DNA from: an uncultured Spirochaetales bacterium
Lineage (GTDB): Bacteria; Spirochaetota; Spirochaetia; Sphaerochaetales; Sphaerochaetaceae
Direction: 5' to 3'
Assembly (NCBI GenBank): GCA_949282255.1
Contig: CASDPA010000011.1
Span: 1 to 64,000, forward strand
Length of the DNA stretch: 64,000 nucleotides
The translations under genes were made by a program, and so were the position numbers. Shown here one piece after another: positions 17,258 through 25,108 of the stretch. The notes under the pieces are model-generated. The model did not search any database and was not told where the DNA came from. It was given only the letters and a program-made list of their open reading frames with translations. The stretch's first letter is position 1, and the number at the start of each line of letters is the position of its first letter.

Positions 17258-17311
17258 TCAAACCGGAAGCATGGGGAAGGAAAAACAGATGCAAACGATA
17301 CCTTTATACAT
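17258..17311 (-). CDS. Possible 17-aa leader peptide before ABC pair 2
   Basis: The ORF reads MYKGIVCICFSFPMLPV and stop. It has the strongest ribosome site of the region (GGGGGGAGGG, four bases from the ATG). It lies about 29 bases after the predicted transcript start and 53 bases before the exporter start. The pyrimidine stretch inside the ORF (17272-17282) can pair with its own ribosome site. This resembles the leader-peptide control known for the drug-inducible exporter BmrCD, but no clear terminator hairpin with a T-run is visible in the gap. It could also be chance. Confidence 0.35.
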   Translation of the reverse strand: MYKGIVCICFSFPMLPV

Positions 17312-17346
17312 AATCCCTCCCCCCTTCTCTGGTACACGTCTTTTTA

Positions 17347-17375
17347 TTAATATCATATTACGACAATTTCCGCAA
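17347..17375 (-). promoter_or_regulatory. Predicted promoter of ABC pair 2
   Basis: On the minus strand TTGCGG (17375-17370) is followed after 17 bp by TATTAA (17352-17347). This gives an mRNA leader of about 135 bases before the ATG at 17204. Confidence 0.45.
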
Positions 17376-17390
17376 CTTGAAATATCATGC

Positions 17391-17420
17391 TTTACAAATG
17401 ATTGAACCCATTTTAAAATG
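17391..17420 (+). promoter_or_regulatory. Predicted promoter and palindrome of the TetR gene
   Basis: TTTACA (17391-17396), 17 bp, TAAAAT (17414-17419). A perfect 12-bp palindrome CATTTTAAAATG (17409-17420) covers the -10, a likely place for autoregulation. Confidence 0.5.
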
Positions 17421-17457
17421 ACCGGTATCCACAATTCCAGTCACAGGAGGGATCATA

Positions 17458-18030
17458 ATGCCCAAGATTTTTACGGAAAATGACCGGATTGAAATCAAAA
17501 ACAGGCTCAAAGCCAATGCACTTCTCTTGTTGCAAAGCAAGCCGTATAGGAAAATCGCAGTCGAGGAAATCACAGCCAAGACAGGTATTGCAAAGGGAAC
17601 TTTCTACAATTTCTTTTCGAGCAAAGAGGACTTCTTTTATGAGATACTCTCTTCAATCAGCGAAGAGAACATAAAAAAAATCAAAGCAATCACCAGTTCA
17701 TCCGTAACAAAAAAGCAGGAACTCAGAAATCTTTTATGTGAAATGATATTTGAAATGGAAAGTCTTCATGACAATCTGAGCGATGATGACATGACCATAA
17801 TAGCCAGACTGAAGGATGATGATGCCTTCTTCGATGAAGCGAAAGTGTTTACAAAAGCACTGTATGAGGGAAAACTGAAAATAAGAAAAGAAGCAGAAAA
17901 GACGACCTGCGAAAACATGTTTTCCATCATTTTGGATCAGAGAAGAAAAAACAGGATCAAGCCGATAAGAAACTATGAGGAACTGATAAAGGTTTCGGTG
18001 AAAGCGCTTGTAAACTACCTTTACGAGTAA
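17458..18030 (+). CDS. TetR/AcrR family transcriptional regulator
   Basis: 190 residues. The N-terminal helix-turn-helix is typical: RKIAVEEITAKTGIAKGTFYNFFSSKEDFFYEIL, near residues 28-62. The C-terminal ligand and dimer domain is helical, charged and not assignable to a subfamily. AGGAGG precedes the ATG. The gene is divergent from exporter pair 2, so it most likely represses that operon and itself in response to an exported compound. The gap between the two holds both promoters and the palindrome at 17409-17420. Confidence 0.9.
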   Translation: MPKIFTENDRIEIKNRLKANALLLLQSKPYRKIAVEEITAKTGIAKGTFYNFFSSKEDFFYEILSSISEENIKKIKAITSSSVTKKQELRNLLCEMIFEMESLHDNLSDDDMTIIARLKDDDAFFDEAKVFTKALYEGKLKIRKEAEKTTCENMFSIILDQRRKNRIKPIRNYEELIKVSVKALVNYLYE

Positions 18031-18103
18031 ATCAGAATATAAATATATTTTATTCCGATTTAGGATTAAATTTATATATCAAAAAAACAAGAGAGAATGA
18101 CGC

Positions 18104-18805
18104 TCAAGTTTTTTTCTTTGTCCGCTTTTCCTGTCTATCCCGTCTGACCAGATCACGCATCAGCTCATTCGCATCATCCATCTCTGATTCCTTTACCAGG
18201 TGTATACGCCTATAGGTGACCAGAGTTTCCGGATCCATCGATGAATGGCAGCATTCCTCGACTATCTTTTTCAAAACCTCATGCTCAAGATATCCATAAT
18301 TCCCATAAAAGCTGCCGGAAAGCTCTGAAACGGATGAAAGCAAATCCTTAGCCTTGATTGAAAACCCGGAATTCTGTAAAGAAAGTATCAAATCCCCATC
18401 CTCAAGCTGAGAATCGGAGTATACCTTCTCCTCTCCTTGTCTGAAACGTTTTTCTTTCCTATTCCATTTCATATTGTAAAGGCATATTCCCTTATCCAAA
18501 AGTTCGGCAAAGATGAAACTGTTTAAAGAAAGTATCTTTGAGCAAAGCAGGTACATTTCAAAGAAGTTTGTGTTAAGAATAAGAAAACCATCCTCTACTT
18601 CCCCTTTTACCATGGTGCATTCAAGCTTAGCGGAACACAGATAAGAATCAAGAATTTCTTTGAATTTACCCGGTTCAATTGAAGAGCAGGACGGATAGAT
18701 GACCGATACGGTCAATGCATAGTTTTCCCACAAACCCCTTTTCTCATGTTCATGACCATTGTCCAACCTGGAATCCTTGGATAGGAACACACAATCAAAG
18801 TTCAC
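18104..18805 (-). CDS. Hypothetical protein (233 aa)
   Basis: No family recognised. I chose the GTG at 18805 because GGAGG lies six bases upstream; an earlier in-frame ATG at 18823 would overlap that site. The protein is mixed alpha/beta, acidic in the middle and strongly basic at the end (RRDRQEKRTKKKT). It has no signal peptide or membrane helix and holds several scattered cysteines (CSSIEPGKF, ECTMVKGEVEDGFLIL, EECCHSSMDPETLV). It is convergent with the TetR gene and separated by a terminator from the exporter pair upstream, so it is its own unit. The length, ribosome site and codon use support a real gene. Confidence 0.65.
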   Translation of the reverse strand: MNFDCVFLSKDSRLDNGHEHEKRGLWENYALTVSVIYPSCSSIEPGKFKEILDSYLCSAKLECTMVKGEVEDGFLILNTNFFEMYLLCSKILSLNSFIFAELLDKGICLYNMKWNRKEKRFRQGEEKVYSDSQLEDGDLILSLQNSGFSIKAKDLLSSVSELSGSFYGNYGYLEHEVLKKIVEECCHSSMDPETLVTYRRIHLVKESEMDDANELMRDLVRRDRQEKRTKKKT

Positions 18806-18925
18806 GGGAAACCTCCTTGTCAAAGGATACCATATCTTTTACCTTTTGGCTCACAAAAACATTCTGTAAGCCCAAAAAAATTGGCTTTATACGGCTTTTT
18901 ATTGGGTAAAAGAAAAAAATGGAGG

Positions 18926-18958
18926 AAAAAAATATGGCTATGAAGATCTCATAGCCAT
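18926..18958 (-). terminator. Intrinsic terminator of the marR-ABC pair 3 operon
   Basis: ATGGCTATGA-GATCT-TCATAGCCAT, a perfect 10-bp stem on the minus strand followed by a T-run. It lies 15 bases after the stop at 18973. Confidence 0.85.
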
Positions 18959-18972
18959 GAAAAGCATAAACA

Positions 18973-20859
18973 TCATTCCAGTTCGAACGCACCGGTATAC
19001 AATCTATAATACACACCATGCTGGGCAATCAGATCATCATGATCGCCTCTTTCGATTATGCGTCCATGCTCAAGGACCATGATCGCATCGCTGTTGCGGA
19101 CAGTGGAAAGACGATGGGCTATAACAAACACGGTGCGGTTCTCCATTATCCTGTCCATACCTGCCTGCACAAGCGCCTCTGTGTGGGTATCGATGCTGCT
19201 TGTAGCCTCGTCCATGACCATTACGGGAGGATCTGCAACAGCAGCCCGTGCTATTGCAAGCAACTGCCGCTGCCCTTGCGACAACCCCTCACCGTTGTTG
19301 GTTATGACAGTTTCATATCCGTTTGGCATGCGCATGATGAAATCATGTGCATTGGCAAGCTTTGCGGCTTCCTCTATCTGCTCATCGGTCGCATCAAGCC
19401 TTCCAAACCGGATATTTGCCCGGATGGTACCTGTAAAAAGGTTGGTATCCTGCAAGATCATACCCAAAGACCTGCGCAGGTCGCTCTTCTTGATCTTGTT
19501 GATATTAATACCATCAAACCGGATCTTACCATCCTGTATATCATAAAAACGGTTAAGCAGGTTTGTTATCGTGGTTTTTCCAGCCCCAGTGGAACCTACA
19601 AAGGCAATTTTCTGCCCGGGCTTGGCATAAAGCGAGATATCATGCAGGACGACTTTGTCTGGAACATATCCGAAGTCCACATCCTTCATCACGATATCGC
19701 CCTTCAAAAGAGTATATGTGGTACCGCTGCCGTCGGTATGAGGATGCTTCCAGGCCCATACGCCCGTCCTTTCAGAACTCTCCGTTATAACACCGTTTTC
19801 AACCTTGGCATTCACGAGGGTGACATATCCGTTATCAACCTCGCCATCCTCGTCAAGAAGCTCAAAAATCCTTTCCGCTCCAGCAAGCGCAAGAAGAACG
19901 CTGTTCGACTGCTGAGCAATCTGGCTGACAGAATTGGACAGGGATCTTGAAAGCAGCAAGAACGCGGCAAGGGCTCCCACGGTATAGGAAGGTGAAAGGA
20001 TTGTAAGCACGCTGCCTACGAGAACAAGACACACATACTGCAGGTTGCTCATATTCGCACTTACAGGCCCCATGGAATTCGCATATCCGTTTGCAAGGGC
20101 GACAGACTGGTTGAGCTGGTCGTTCAAACGGTCAAAATCCGCCTTGCTTTCCTCCTCATGGGTGAACACCTTGATCACTTTCTGTCCATTGATCATCTCT
20201 TCTATAAATCCATTGACAGCTCCGAGATCTCGTTGCTGAAGCACAAAATGCTTGCCACTTTTCGAGGCAACAGAACCCGTAACCTTGAACATCAGGAAAA
20301 TGAAAAAAATGACAACAAGCGCCATAATCCAGGAATTGATGAACATGGAGCCCAAAAGGAAAGCGATGGTGAGCGTAGCGCTCATCACCTGGACAAGAGC
20401 CTGACTGAGCATCTGGTTGAGCGTATCGGTATCGTTGCTGAAACGGCTCATGATCTCTCCATGTGGATGGGTATCGAAATAGCTGAGTGGAAGTGATTCA
20501 AGCTTTTTGAACATCTTGCAGCGTATATCGAGAATAGCTCCCTGGGATACCTTGATCATCGTCCTTTGGATCATATAAGACGGAAGTACAAGAAAAACCG
20601 CAATCACAACTGCATACTTAACCAGCGCTAAAACAAGGGGCTGGAAATCCGGATTCGGATTATTCACAAGCGGAGTTATATAGCCGTCTATGAGTGTTTC
20701 CATGAAATTAGAAGCATACACCGTGGCAAGCGCGGTACAGATTATGCAGAAAATAACGAAAATGAAAACAGGCAGATGGCCCTTGAAAACGACCTTGAAG
20801 AGGCGTTTTAGTACCTTTGATGGGTTTTTGGCCCTTGCTGAACCTCTGGCTCTGAGCAT
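18973..20859 (-). CDS. Heterodimeric ABC exporter, catalytic subunit (pair 3)
   Basis: 628 residues, longer than its counterparts. An extra segment of about 40 residues (VENGVITESSERTGVWAWKH and around it) lies between the membrane and ATPase domains. The ATPase has Walker A GSTGAGKTT, signature LSQGQRQLLAIAR, Walker B VMVMDEATSSID with the catalytic Glu, and VIAHRLST. It pairs with the gene at 20861-22585 and is under the same marR operon. I chose ATG 20859, one base after the partner stop (TGAtATG), with GGAGG upstream; the longer frame lies inside the partner. A basic N-terminus precedes the first helix. Confidence 0.92.
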   Translation of the reverse strand: MLRARGSARAKNPSKVLKRLFKVVFKGHLPVFIFVIFCIICTALATVYASNFMETLIDGYITPLVNNPNPDFQPLVLALVKYAVVIAVFLVLPSYMIQRTMIKVSQGAILDIRCKMFKKLESLPLSYFDTHPHGEIMSRFSNDTDTLNQMLSQALVQVMSATLTIAFLLGSMFINSWIMALVVIFFIFLMFKVTGSVASKSGKHFVLQQRDLGAVNGFIEEMINGQKVIKVFTHEEESKADFDRLNDQLNQSVALANGYANSMGPVSANMSNLQYVCLVLVGSVLTILSPSYTVGALAAFLLLSRSLSNSVSQIAQQSNSVLLALAGAERIFELLDEDGEVDNGYVTLVNAKVENGVITESSERTGVWAWKHPHTDGSGTTYTLLKGDIVMKDVDFGYVPDKVVLHDISLYAKPGQKIAFVGSTGAGKTTITNLLNRFYDIQDGKIRFDGININKIKKSDLRRSLGMILQDTNLFTGTIRANIRFGRLDATDEQIEEAAKLANAHDFIMRMPNGYETVITNNGEGLSQGQRQLLAIARAAVADPPVMVMDEATSSIDTHTEALVQAGMDRIMENRTVFVIAHRLSTVRNSDAIMVLEHGRIIERGDHDDLIAQHGVYYRLYTGAFELE

Positions 20860-20860
20860 A

Positions 20861-22585
20861 TCAGTCCTCCTCCTTGCCTTTGACCTGGGTCTCATACAGC
20901 CCCCGGTAGTTTTCGTTGCGCAGCAATAGCTCGGAATGTGTGCCGATATCCTCTATACGGCCATTGTTCATCATTATGATCTCATCCGCATCCTCAACAG
21001 AAGAAATGCGCTGGGCGATTATGATTTTAGTCAGATCCTTGACATCATTTTTCAGAGCCTGGCGTATCTGCCTGTCTGTAGCGGTATCGACAGCGCTGGT
21101 GCTGTCATCCATAATCAGGATTTTAGGCTTTTTAAGCAAAGCCCTGGCAATGCAGAGCCTTTGCTTCTGTCCTCCGGAGAAATTGCTTCCTCCTTGTTCG
21201 ACATGGCTCTTATACCCTTCTTTCAAAGCCGAGACAAAAGGATCGGCTGCGGCAACCTTTGCGGCTCGTATCATCTCTTCATCACTCGCATCCTTGTTGC
21301 CCCATCTGAGGTTCTCTTCTATCGTCCCAGAGAACAGCTGATTCTTCTGAAGCACCACCGAAACCTCGTCTCTCAATGCTTTGAGGTTATAATCCCTCAC
21401 ATCATGACCGGCAACCTTAACAGATCCATCGGTCACATCATAAAGGCGTGCAATCAACGACACCAGAGTGCTTTTTCCGCTCCCGGTCGGTCCCAAGATG
21501 CCTATCATCTGGCCGCTCTTTATCTTAAAGCTTATATTCTCCAAAACCGGAGATCCTTGCTTATAAGCAAAATTGACATGTTCGAATTCGATATCTCCAT
21601 TTGCGACAGCCTTCAATCCATTTTCATTCTTATCCATGTCCGGAACCGTGGTAAGCACCTCTACTATACGTTCCGCACTCGCCCTGGAAATGGTGACCAT
21701 GACCATGAACATTCCCACCATTATAAGGCTCATCAATATCTGTGCGTTATAAGTATAGACACTCATCAGCTGTCCAGTGCTCATATGGGAAATATTTATA
21801 AGCCGGGCCCCGATATAAGAAACGGCTATGGTGCACAGATACATTACGGACATCATGACCGGCTGGCTGAGAGCCATTATTTTCTGGGCTTTGACAAAAT
21901 TCTTATAAATCTGGCCTGCCGATTCGTCAAACCTCTTCATTTCCGCCTCTTCCCGGACATAAGCCTTGACTGTTCTGATGCCGGTCAGGTTCTCACCCAC
22001 GACCCTGTTAAGCCCATCATAGCTTTTGAACGCATTCTCAAAATTCGGATGCGCCTTATTCATCATAAAGACGATCATAAAAACCAGAATCGGAATGGCA
22101 ACGGCATAGACAAAAACAAGTGAGCCTCCATTACGCAGGACCATAAGAATGGCAAAGATGAACATGATCGGCGATCTGACGAACATCCTGATTATCATCT
22201 GGAACGCCATCTGCACGTTCTGCACGTCCGTAGTCAGCCTGGTGATCAAACTGGATGTGCTGAACCTATCGATGTTCGAGAATGAGAAATCCTGCAGCTT
22301 ATAATAAATGTCATGTCGTATATTGCGCGCAAAACCGGCACTGGCAACTGCTGCTGTACGTGCGCCCAATACGCCGAAGAACATGGACATGAATGCGGCA
22401 AGAATAAGCAGCGCACTCATTTTGAAGGTATACGGCAGATCGCCTTGTGTTACCCCGACATCTATGATCTGCGCCATGATGGCTGGTATCAGGACCTCCA
22501 TCAGAACCTCGCCAACCATCAGAACCGGTGTAAGTATCGTCTGTTTCTTATATTCCCTTATACGGGAGAAAAGAATCTTAAGCAT
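20861..22585 (-). CDS. Heterodimeric ABC exporter, degenerate-site subunit (pair 3)
   Basis: 574 residues. The membrane domain is followed by an ATPase domain with Walker A GPTGSGKST and canonical signature FSGGQKQR. Walker B is ILIMDDSTSAVD (Asp for Glu) and the H-loop is IIAQRISS (Gln for His), so this subunit holds the degenerate ATP site. The start ATG shares one base with the marR stop (TGATG) and has GGAGGA upstream, so translation is coupled. MarR-exporter operons of this form usually serve drug or bile-salt export; the substrate is not predictable here. Confidence 0.92.
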   Translation of the reverse strand: MLKILFSRIREYKKQTILTPVLMVGEVLMEVLIPAIMAQIIDVGVTQGDLPYTFKMSALLILAAFMSMFFGVLGARTAAVASAGFARNIRHDIYYKLQDFSFSNIDRFSTSSLITRLTTDVQNVQMAFQMIIRMFVRSPIMFIFAILMVLRNGGSLVFVYAVAIPILVFMIVFMMNKAHPNFENAFKSYDGLNRVVGENLTGIRTVKAYVREEAEMKRFDESAGQIYKNFVKAQKIMALSQPVMMSVMYLCTIAVSYIGARLINISHMSTGQLMSVYTYNAQILMSLIMVGMFMVMVTISRASAERIVEVLTTVPDMDKNENGLKAVANGDIEFEHVNFAYKQGSPVLENISFKIKSGQMIGILGPTGSGKSTLVSLIARLYDVTDGSVKVAGHDVRDYNLKALRDEVSVVLQKNQLFSGTIEENLRWGNKDASDEEMIRAAKVAAADPFVSALKEGYKSHVEQGGSNFSGGQKQRLCIARALLKKPKILIMDDSTSAVDTATDRQIRQALKNDVKDLTKIIIAQRISSVEDADEIIMMNNGRIEDIGTHSELLLRNENYRGLYETQVKGKEED

Positions 22586-23001
22586 CAGAACTCCTCCAGC
22601 CTTTCTCTTATCCTGGAACAGATTTCAAGGAACGAGGCCACATCTTCCTTTCCAAGATACTCGACAAGGCTATCTTCCATATCCATAAGGTTTTTATAAC
22701 AAAGTTCAGCAACTTGAAAACCTTTTTCAGTCACCTTGACATATTTTTGCCTTCTATCACGTTCAGAAGGACATCGTTTCAACAATCCTGACTTCTCCAT
22801 CTTGTCTATCGTCGTAGAAACGGCGGCACGTGAGACCATGAACATCCGCTCTATATCCTTTTGATATGTGATATCATCGCCCCGGCCAGAAACAAATCCC
22901 AACACCCTCAGCTGAGCGACAGGATAGCCTAATTTTTCCTCCATTGTCCGGTCAAAAAGCTGATCAAGATTGCGAAGGTTCCAACCAATATGCTCTTTCA
23001 T
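22585..23001 (-). CDS. MarR family transcriptional regulator
   Basis: 138 residues from ATG 23001. It is a winged helix-turn-helix repressor: the recognition helix lies in VSRAAVSTTIDKMEKSGLLKR, and the wing has SERDRRQKYVKVTEKG. An in-frame TTG at 23061 would add 20 residues, but the family normally begins as here (MKEHIGWNLRNLDQLF). A promoter (TTGACC, 17 bp, TACTTT) and an operator-like palindrome also lie inside that extension. No Shine-Dalgarno precedes 23001, so the mRNA leader would be very short. It is the first gene of the operon with exporter pair 3 and probably represses it. The same palindrome before pair 1 suggests wider control. Confidence 0.85.
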   Translation of the reverse strand: MKEHIGWNLRNLDQLFDRTMEEKLGYPVAQLRVLGFVSGRGDDITYQKDIERMFMVSRAAVSTTIDKMEKSGLLKRCPSERDRRQKYVKVTEKGFQVAELCYKNLMDMEDSLVEYLGKEDVASFLEICSRIRERLEEF

Positions 23002-23012
23002 ATATGTTAACC

Positions 23013-23028
23013 ACTTTACAAAGTAACG
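23013..23028 (-). promoter_or_regulatory. Candidate MarR operator before marR
   Basis: ACTTTACAAAGTAACG on the plus strand, arms ACTTT and AAAGT with a two-base centre. It overlaps the predicted -10 of marR. Apart from one inserted G it is repeated at 13372-13388 before exporter pair 1. Confidence 0.5.
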
Positions 23029-23063
23029 ATTGATAAGAATCTGGTCAATAGCAGATGACAATC

Positions 23064-23094
23064 CGGCTTTTCCCGAAAAGATAAGGAAAAGCCG
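23064..23094 (-). other. Strong hairpin between manA and marR
   Basis: CGGCTTTTCC and GGAAAAGCCG form a perfect 10-bp stem around an 11-base loop. It lies ten bases after the manA stop and may end that transcript, but no T-run follows on the minus strand. It could equally protect the mRNA end. Confidence 0.5.
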
Positions 23095-23103
23095 CGCACA
23101 ATG

Positions 23104-24267
23104 TCAATCCGGAATTTTTGCCATGAAAGCCAATGCCGACGCATCGATGGAATAAGGGGCTGCACAATACGGAATGAAACAAGCCTGCCCCTTCTTGAGC
23201 AGCAGCTTTTCCTCCCCCTGGCTTACTGTCACATCCCCCTCTATGGAGAGCAATATGGCCGTTTCCGGCTTGTCGATGCTGTAAAAACCCTTGTTACAGG
23301 TAAGAAGAGAGAAAGCAGATGAAGGAACAACCGCCTTGATCCTGCCACAAGCATCCTTCTCCATTTGCGCTTTGGAAGGGATTGACGGCTCAAAACTCAT
23401 TATGGATGAAAGTTCGGCAAGATCAATCTTCTTATGGGTGAGCCCGCCACGCAGGACATTATCGGAAGCGCTCATGAGCTCAACTCCATTACCATAAACA
23501 TATGCATGCAAGGTATCAGGCTCGAGGTACAAAGCTTCACCGGGGTTCAGATGAACGATATTCATGAATATCGGAGCCAGCGCCCCTATATCCCCCGGAT
23601 ACTCGTCCAACGCCTCCATGGCAACACCTTTATATGTAAGAAAATCACCATCCTTCACCTTGTCTTTTTTTTGTATAAGATTAGATTTATATTCCCAAAG
23701 CACTTCTGTCTTTTGGTCCTCTCCTAGGCGGTAAAGGGCGAGAAACATATCCTTTATGCTGCTTTTAAGCAGATTGAACTTCTCGCAAGATCTTGGGATG
23801 AAGGACTTGAAGTTCTCATTGATCTTCTCCAAAGCGAGAAATCCGCACATCGCGGTAATGGGGGTTATAGCTTCAATTACCTCTGCCTTCTCATTATCAT
23901 CCTGATAATTGTACTCCAATCCTTTCTTTCTCAGCTCTTCTTCCTTGAGCCAGCCTTCCTCCGCCTGCCTTTTATTCGGATGGCACTGAAGGGAAAGAGG
24001 ATTGTTTATAGCGAGAACCTTGAAAAGGAAGGGAAGCTTGGAGCCGAATTTCTCCTTGGCATATGGCCCTATATATTTATCCGCATCTTCCTCTATCACA
24101 CGCGAAAGCTTGACTATACCTTCGATTCCGGCATCTCCCGACGGATGGGCGCCCATCCAATACTCTCCCATCGGTCCATTGGAAGGAATCCCCAAAAGCT
24201 TTGGAATAAAATAATCGTTTCCCCAAGGGTAGTCCTTGATCACTCCTGTTATCTTATGAATATCCAT
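23104..24267 (-). CDS. manA: Mannose-6-phosphate isomerase, class I
   Basis: 387 residues. It interconverts mannose 6-phosphate and fructose 6-phosphate with zinc, in the cytoplasm. The motifs are in order: YPWGNDYF at the N-terminus, the metal-binding LQCHPNKRQAEEGW near residue 97, KAEVIEAITP (the usual KPE is KAE here), and the C-terminal site EPDTLHAYVYGNGVELMSASDNVLRGGLTHK. GGAAGG precedes the ATG. It lies 26 bp after the FSA-like gene, so both are cotranscribed. The product feeds glycolysis or mannose-based polymer synthesis. Confidence 0.95.
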   Translation of the reverse strand: MDIHKITGVIKDYPWGNDYFIPKLLGIPSNGPMGEYWMGAHPSGDAGIEGIVKLSRVIEEDADKYIGPYAKEKFGSKLPFLFKVLAINNPLSLQCHPNKRQAEEGWLKEEELRKKGLEYNYQDDNEKAEVIEAITPITAMCGFLALEKINENFKSFIPRSCEKFNLLKSSIKDMFLALYRLGEDQKTEVLWEYKSNLIQKKDKVKDGDFLTYKGVAMEALDEYPGDIGALAPIFMNIVHLNPGEALYLEPDTLHAYVYGNGVELMSASDNVLRGGLTHKKIDLAELSSIMSFEPSIPSKAQMEKDACGRIKAVVPSSAFSLLTCNKGFYSIDKPETAILLSIEGDVTVSQGEEKLLLKKGQACFIPYCAAPYSIDASALAFMAKIPD

Positions 24268-24293
24268 TTCAACCTTCCTTTAAACAGATTTAA

Positions 24294-24968
24294 TTATATT
24301 TTTTCAAATTTTCCAATCTCGTAGGTATTTTTCCAGCTTTCCGCAAACCCATCCATGGTCCTATTCACCAAAAGCGATCCCACCTCAGAAAACAGGAGCT
24401 CAGGCTTATAGGCGATCCCATCAGCTCCCGCCTCGGCCGCTTTTTCCGCCATGCGCATCGAGTGGATGCTTGCAACGAGCACGAATAGCTCGGGAACCGA
24501 TTTTTTTATGAGCTCCACCAAGGCCTGGAAATCAAGACCGTTCTCTTCCATTCTTCCTGCATAAACGGTCAACAGCGAGGCTCCCGCCTTGACCGCCAAA
24601 AGGGCTTGTGAAAAGGTATATATGGAAGTTCCTGCAACTTTTACACCATCCCGGGACAATGCGGACATCGCAGCCAGCCCATCACGGCTGACGGGAATCC
24701 TGACTACCGTCTCCTTGCCGAATTCTTCCAAAATGAAAGAAGCATCCTTCATGATATCCTCATAGCTCCTGCCGACAGTCTGCACATGCAGCGTCCCTCC
24801 ATGTTCGTTTATGAATTTCCCGATCACTTTCAAATCAAGCACGGCAGACCCGTACTTCGACTGGCTTCTGCTTATCAGGCTTGGATTCGTTATCACTCCG
24901 TCGGCATTGATCATGGAATATGTTGAACGTATGAAATTGACATCGGCAGTATCAAGAAAAAGTTTCAT
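24294..24968 (-). CDS. Transaldolase/fructose-6-phosphate aldolase-like protein, catalytic Lys replaced by Arg
   Basis: 224 residues, the length of the FSA/TalC subfamily of transaldolases. The fold motifs are present: LFLDTAD (D6), VITNPSL (N28), the strand LHVQTVG (Q63), VAGTSIYTFSQALLAVKAGA and VYAGRM (Y136). The Schiff-base lysine, K85 of E. coli FsaA in VVKVPV, is Arg90 here (VVRIPV; codon AGG). Either the enzyme has lost aldolase chemistry or it works differently. I chose ATG 24968, four bases after GGAGG. A TATAAT lies at 24985-24990 on the same strand. It is cotranscribed with manA, so a role in hexose phosphate metabolism or its control is plausible. Confidence 0.85.
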   Translation of the reverse strand: MKLFLDTADVNFIRSTYSMINADGVITNPSLISRSQSKYGSAVLDLKVIGKFINEHGGTLHVQTVGRSYEDIMKDASFILEEFGKETVVRIPVSRDGLAAMSALSRDGVKVAGTSIYTFSQALLAVKAGASLLTVYAGRMEENGLDFQALVELIKKSVPELFVLVASIHSMRMAEKAAEAGADGIAYKPELLFSEVGSLLVNRTMDGFAESWKNTYEIGKFEKI

Positions 24969-25108
24969 GCAGCCTCCTGGAAACATTATACATTTTCTTA
25001 GGCTTTGTTAATAACATAATTTCTTTCCAAATCATTATGTTTTTTCAAATTTTCCACTGTTTTCAATGTAGGAAGGACAGAATCGCTTCGGGATGATAAA
25101 CTGGAGAA

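Noticed and set aside
18050-18080. A third copy of the CGATTT..AAA element after the TetR gene
   Set aside because: It needs a shift to align and lies between convergent genes in AT-rich sequence; probably chance.
18920-18951. Tiny plus-strand ORF with GGAGG and ATG reading MAMKIS
   Set aside because: It lies inside the terminator hairpin of the minus-strand operon; six codons, no support.
20936-22123. A 395-codon frame opposite the ABC exporter gene
   Set aside because: Rich in His, Tyr and Arg as expected for the antisense of a coding strand; the ABC motifs on the other strand are decisive.
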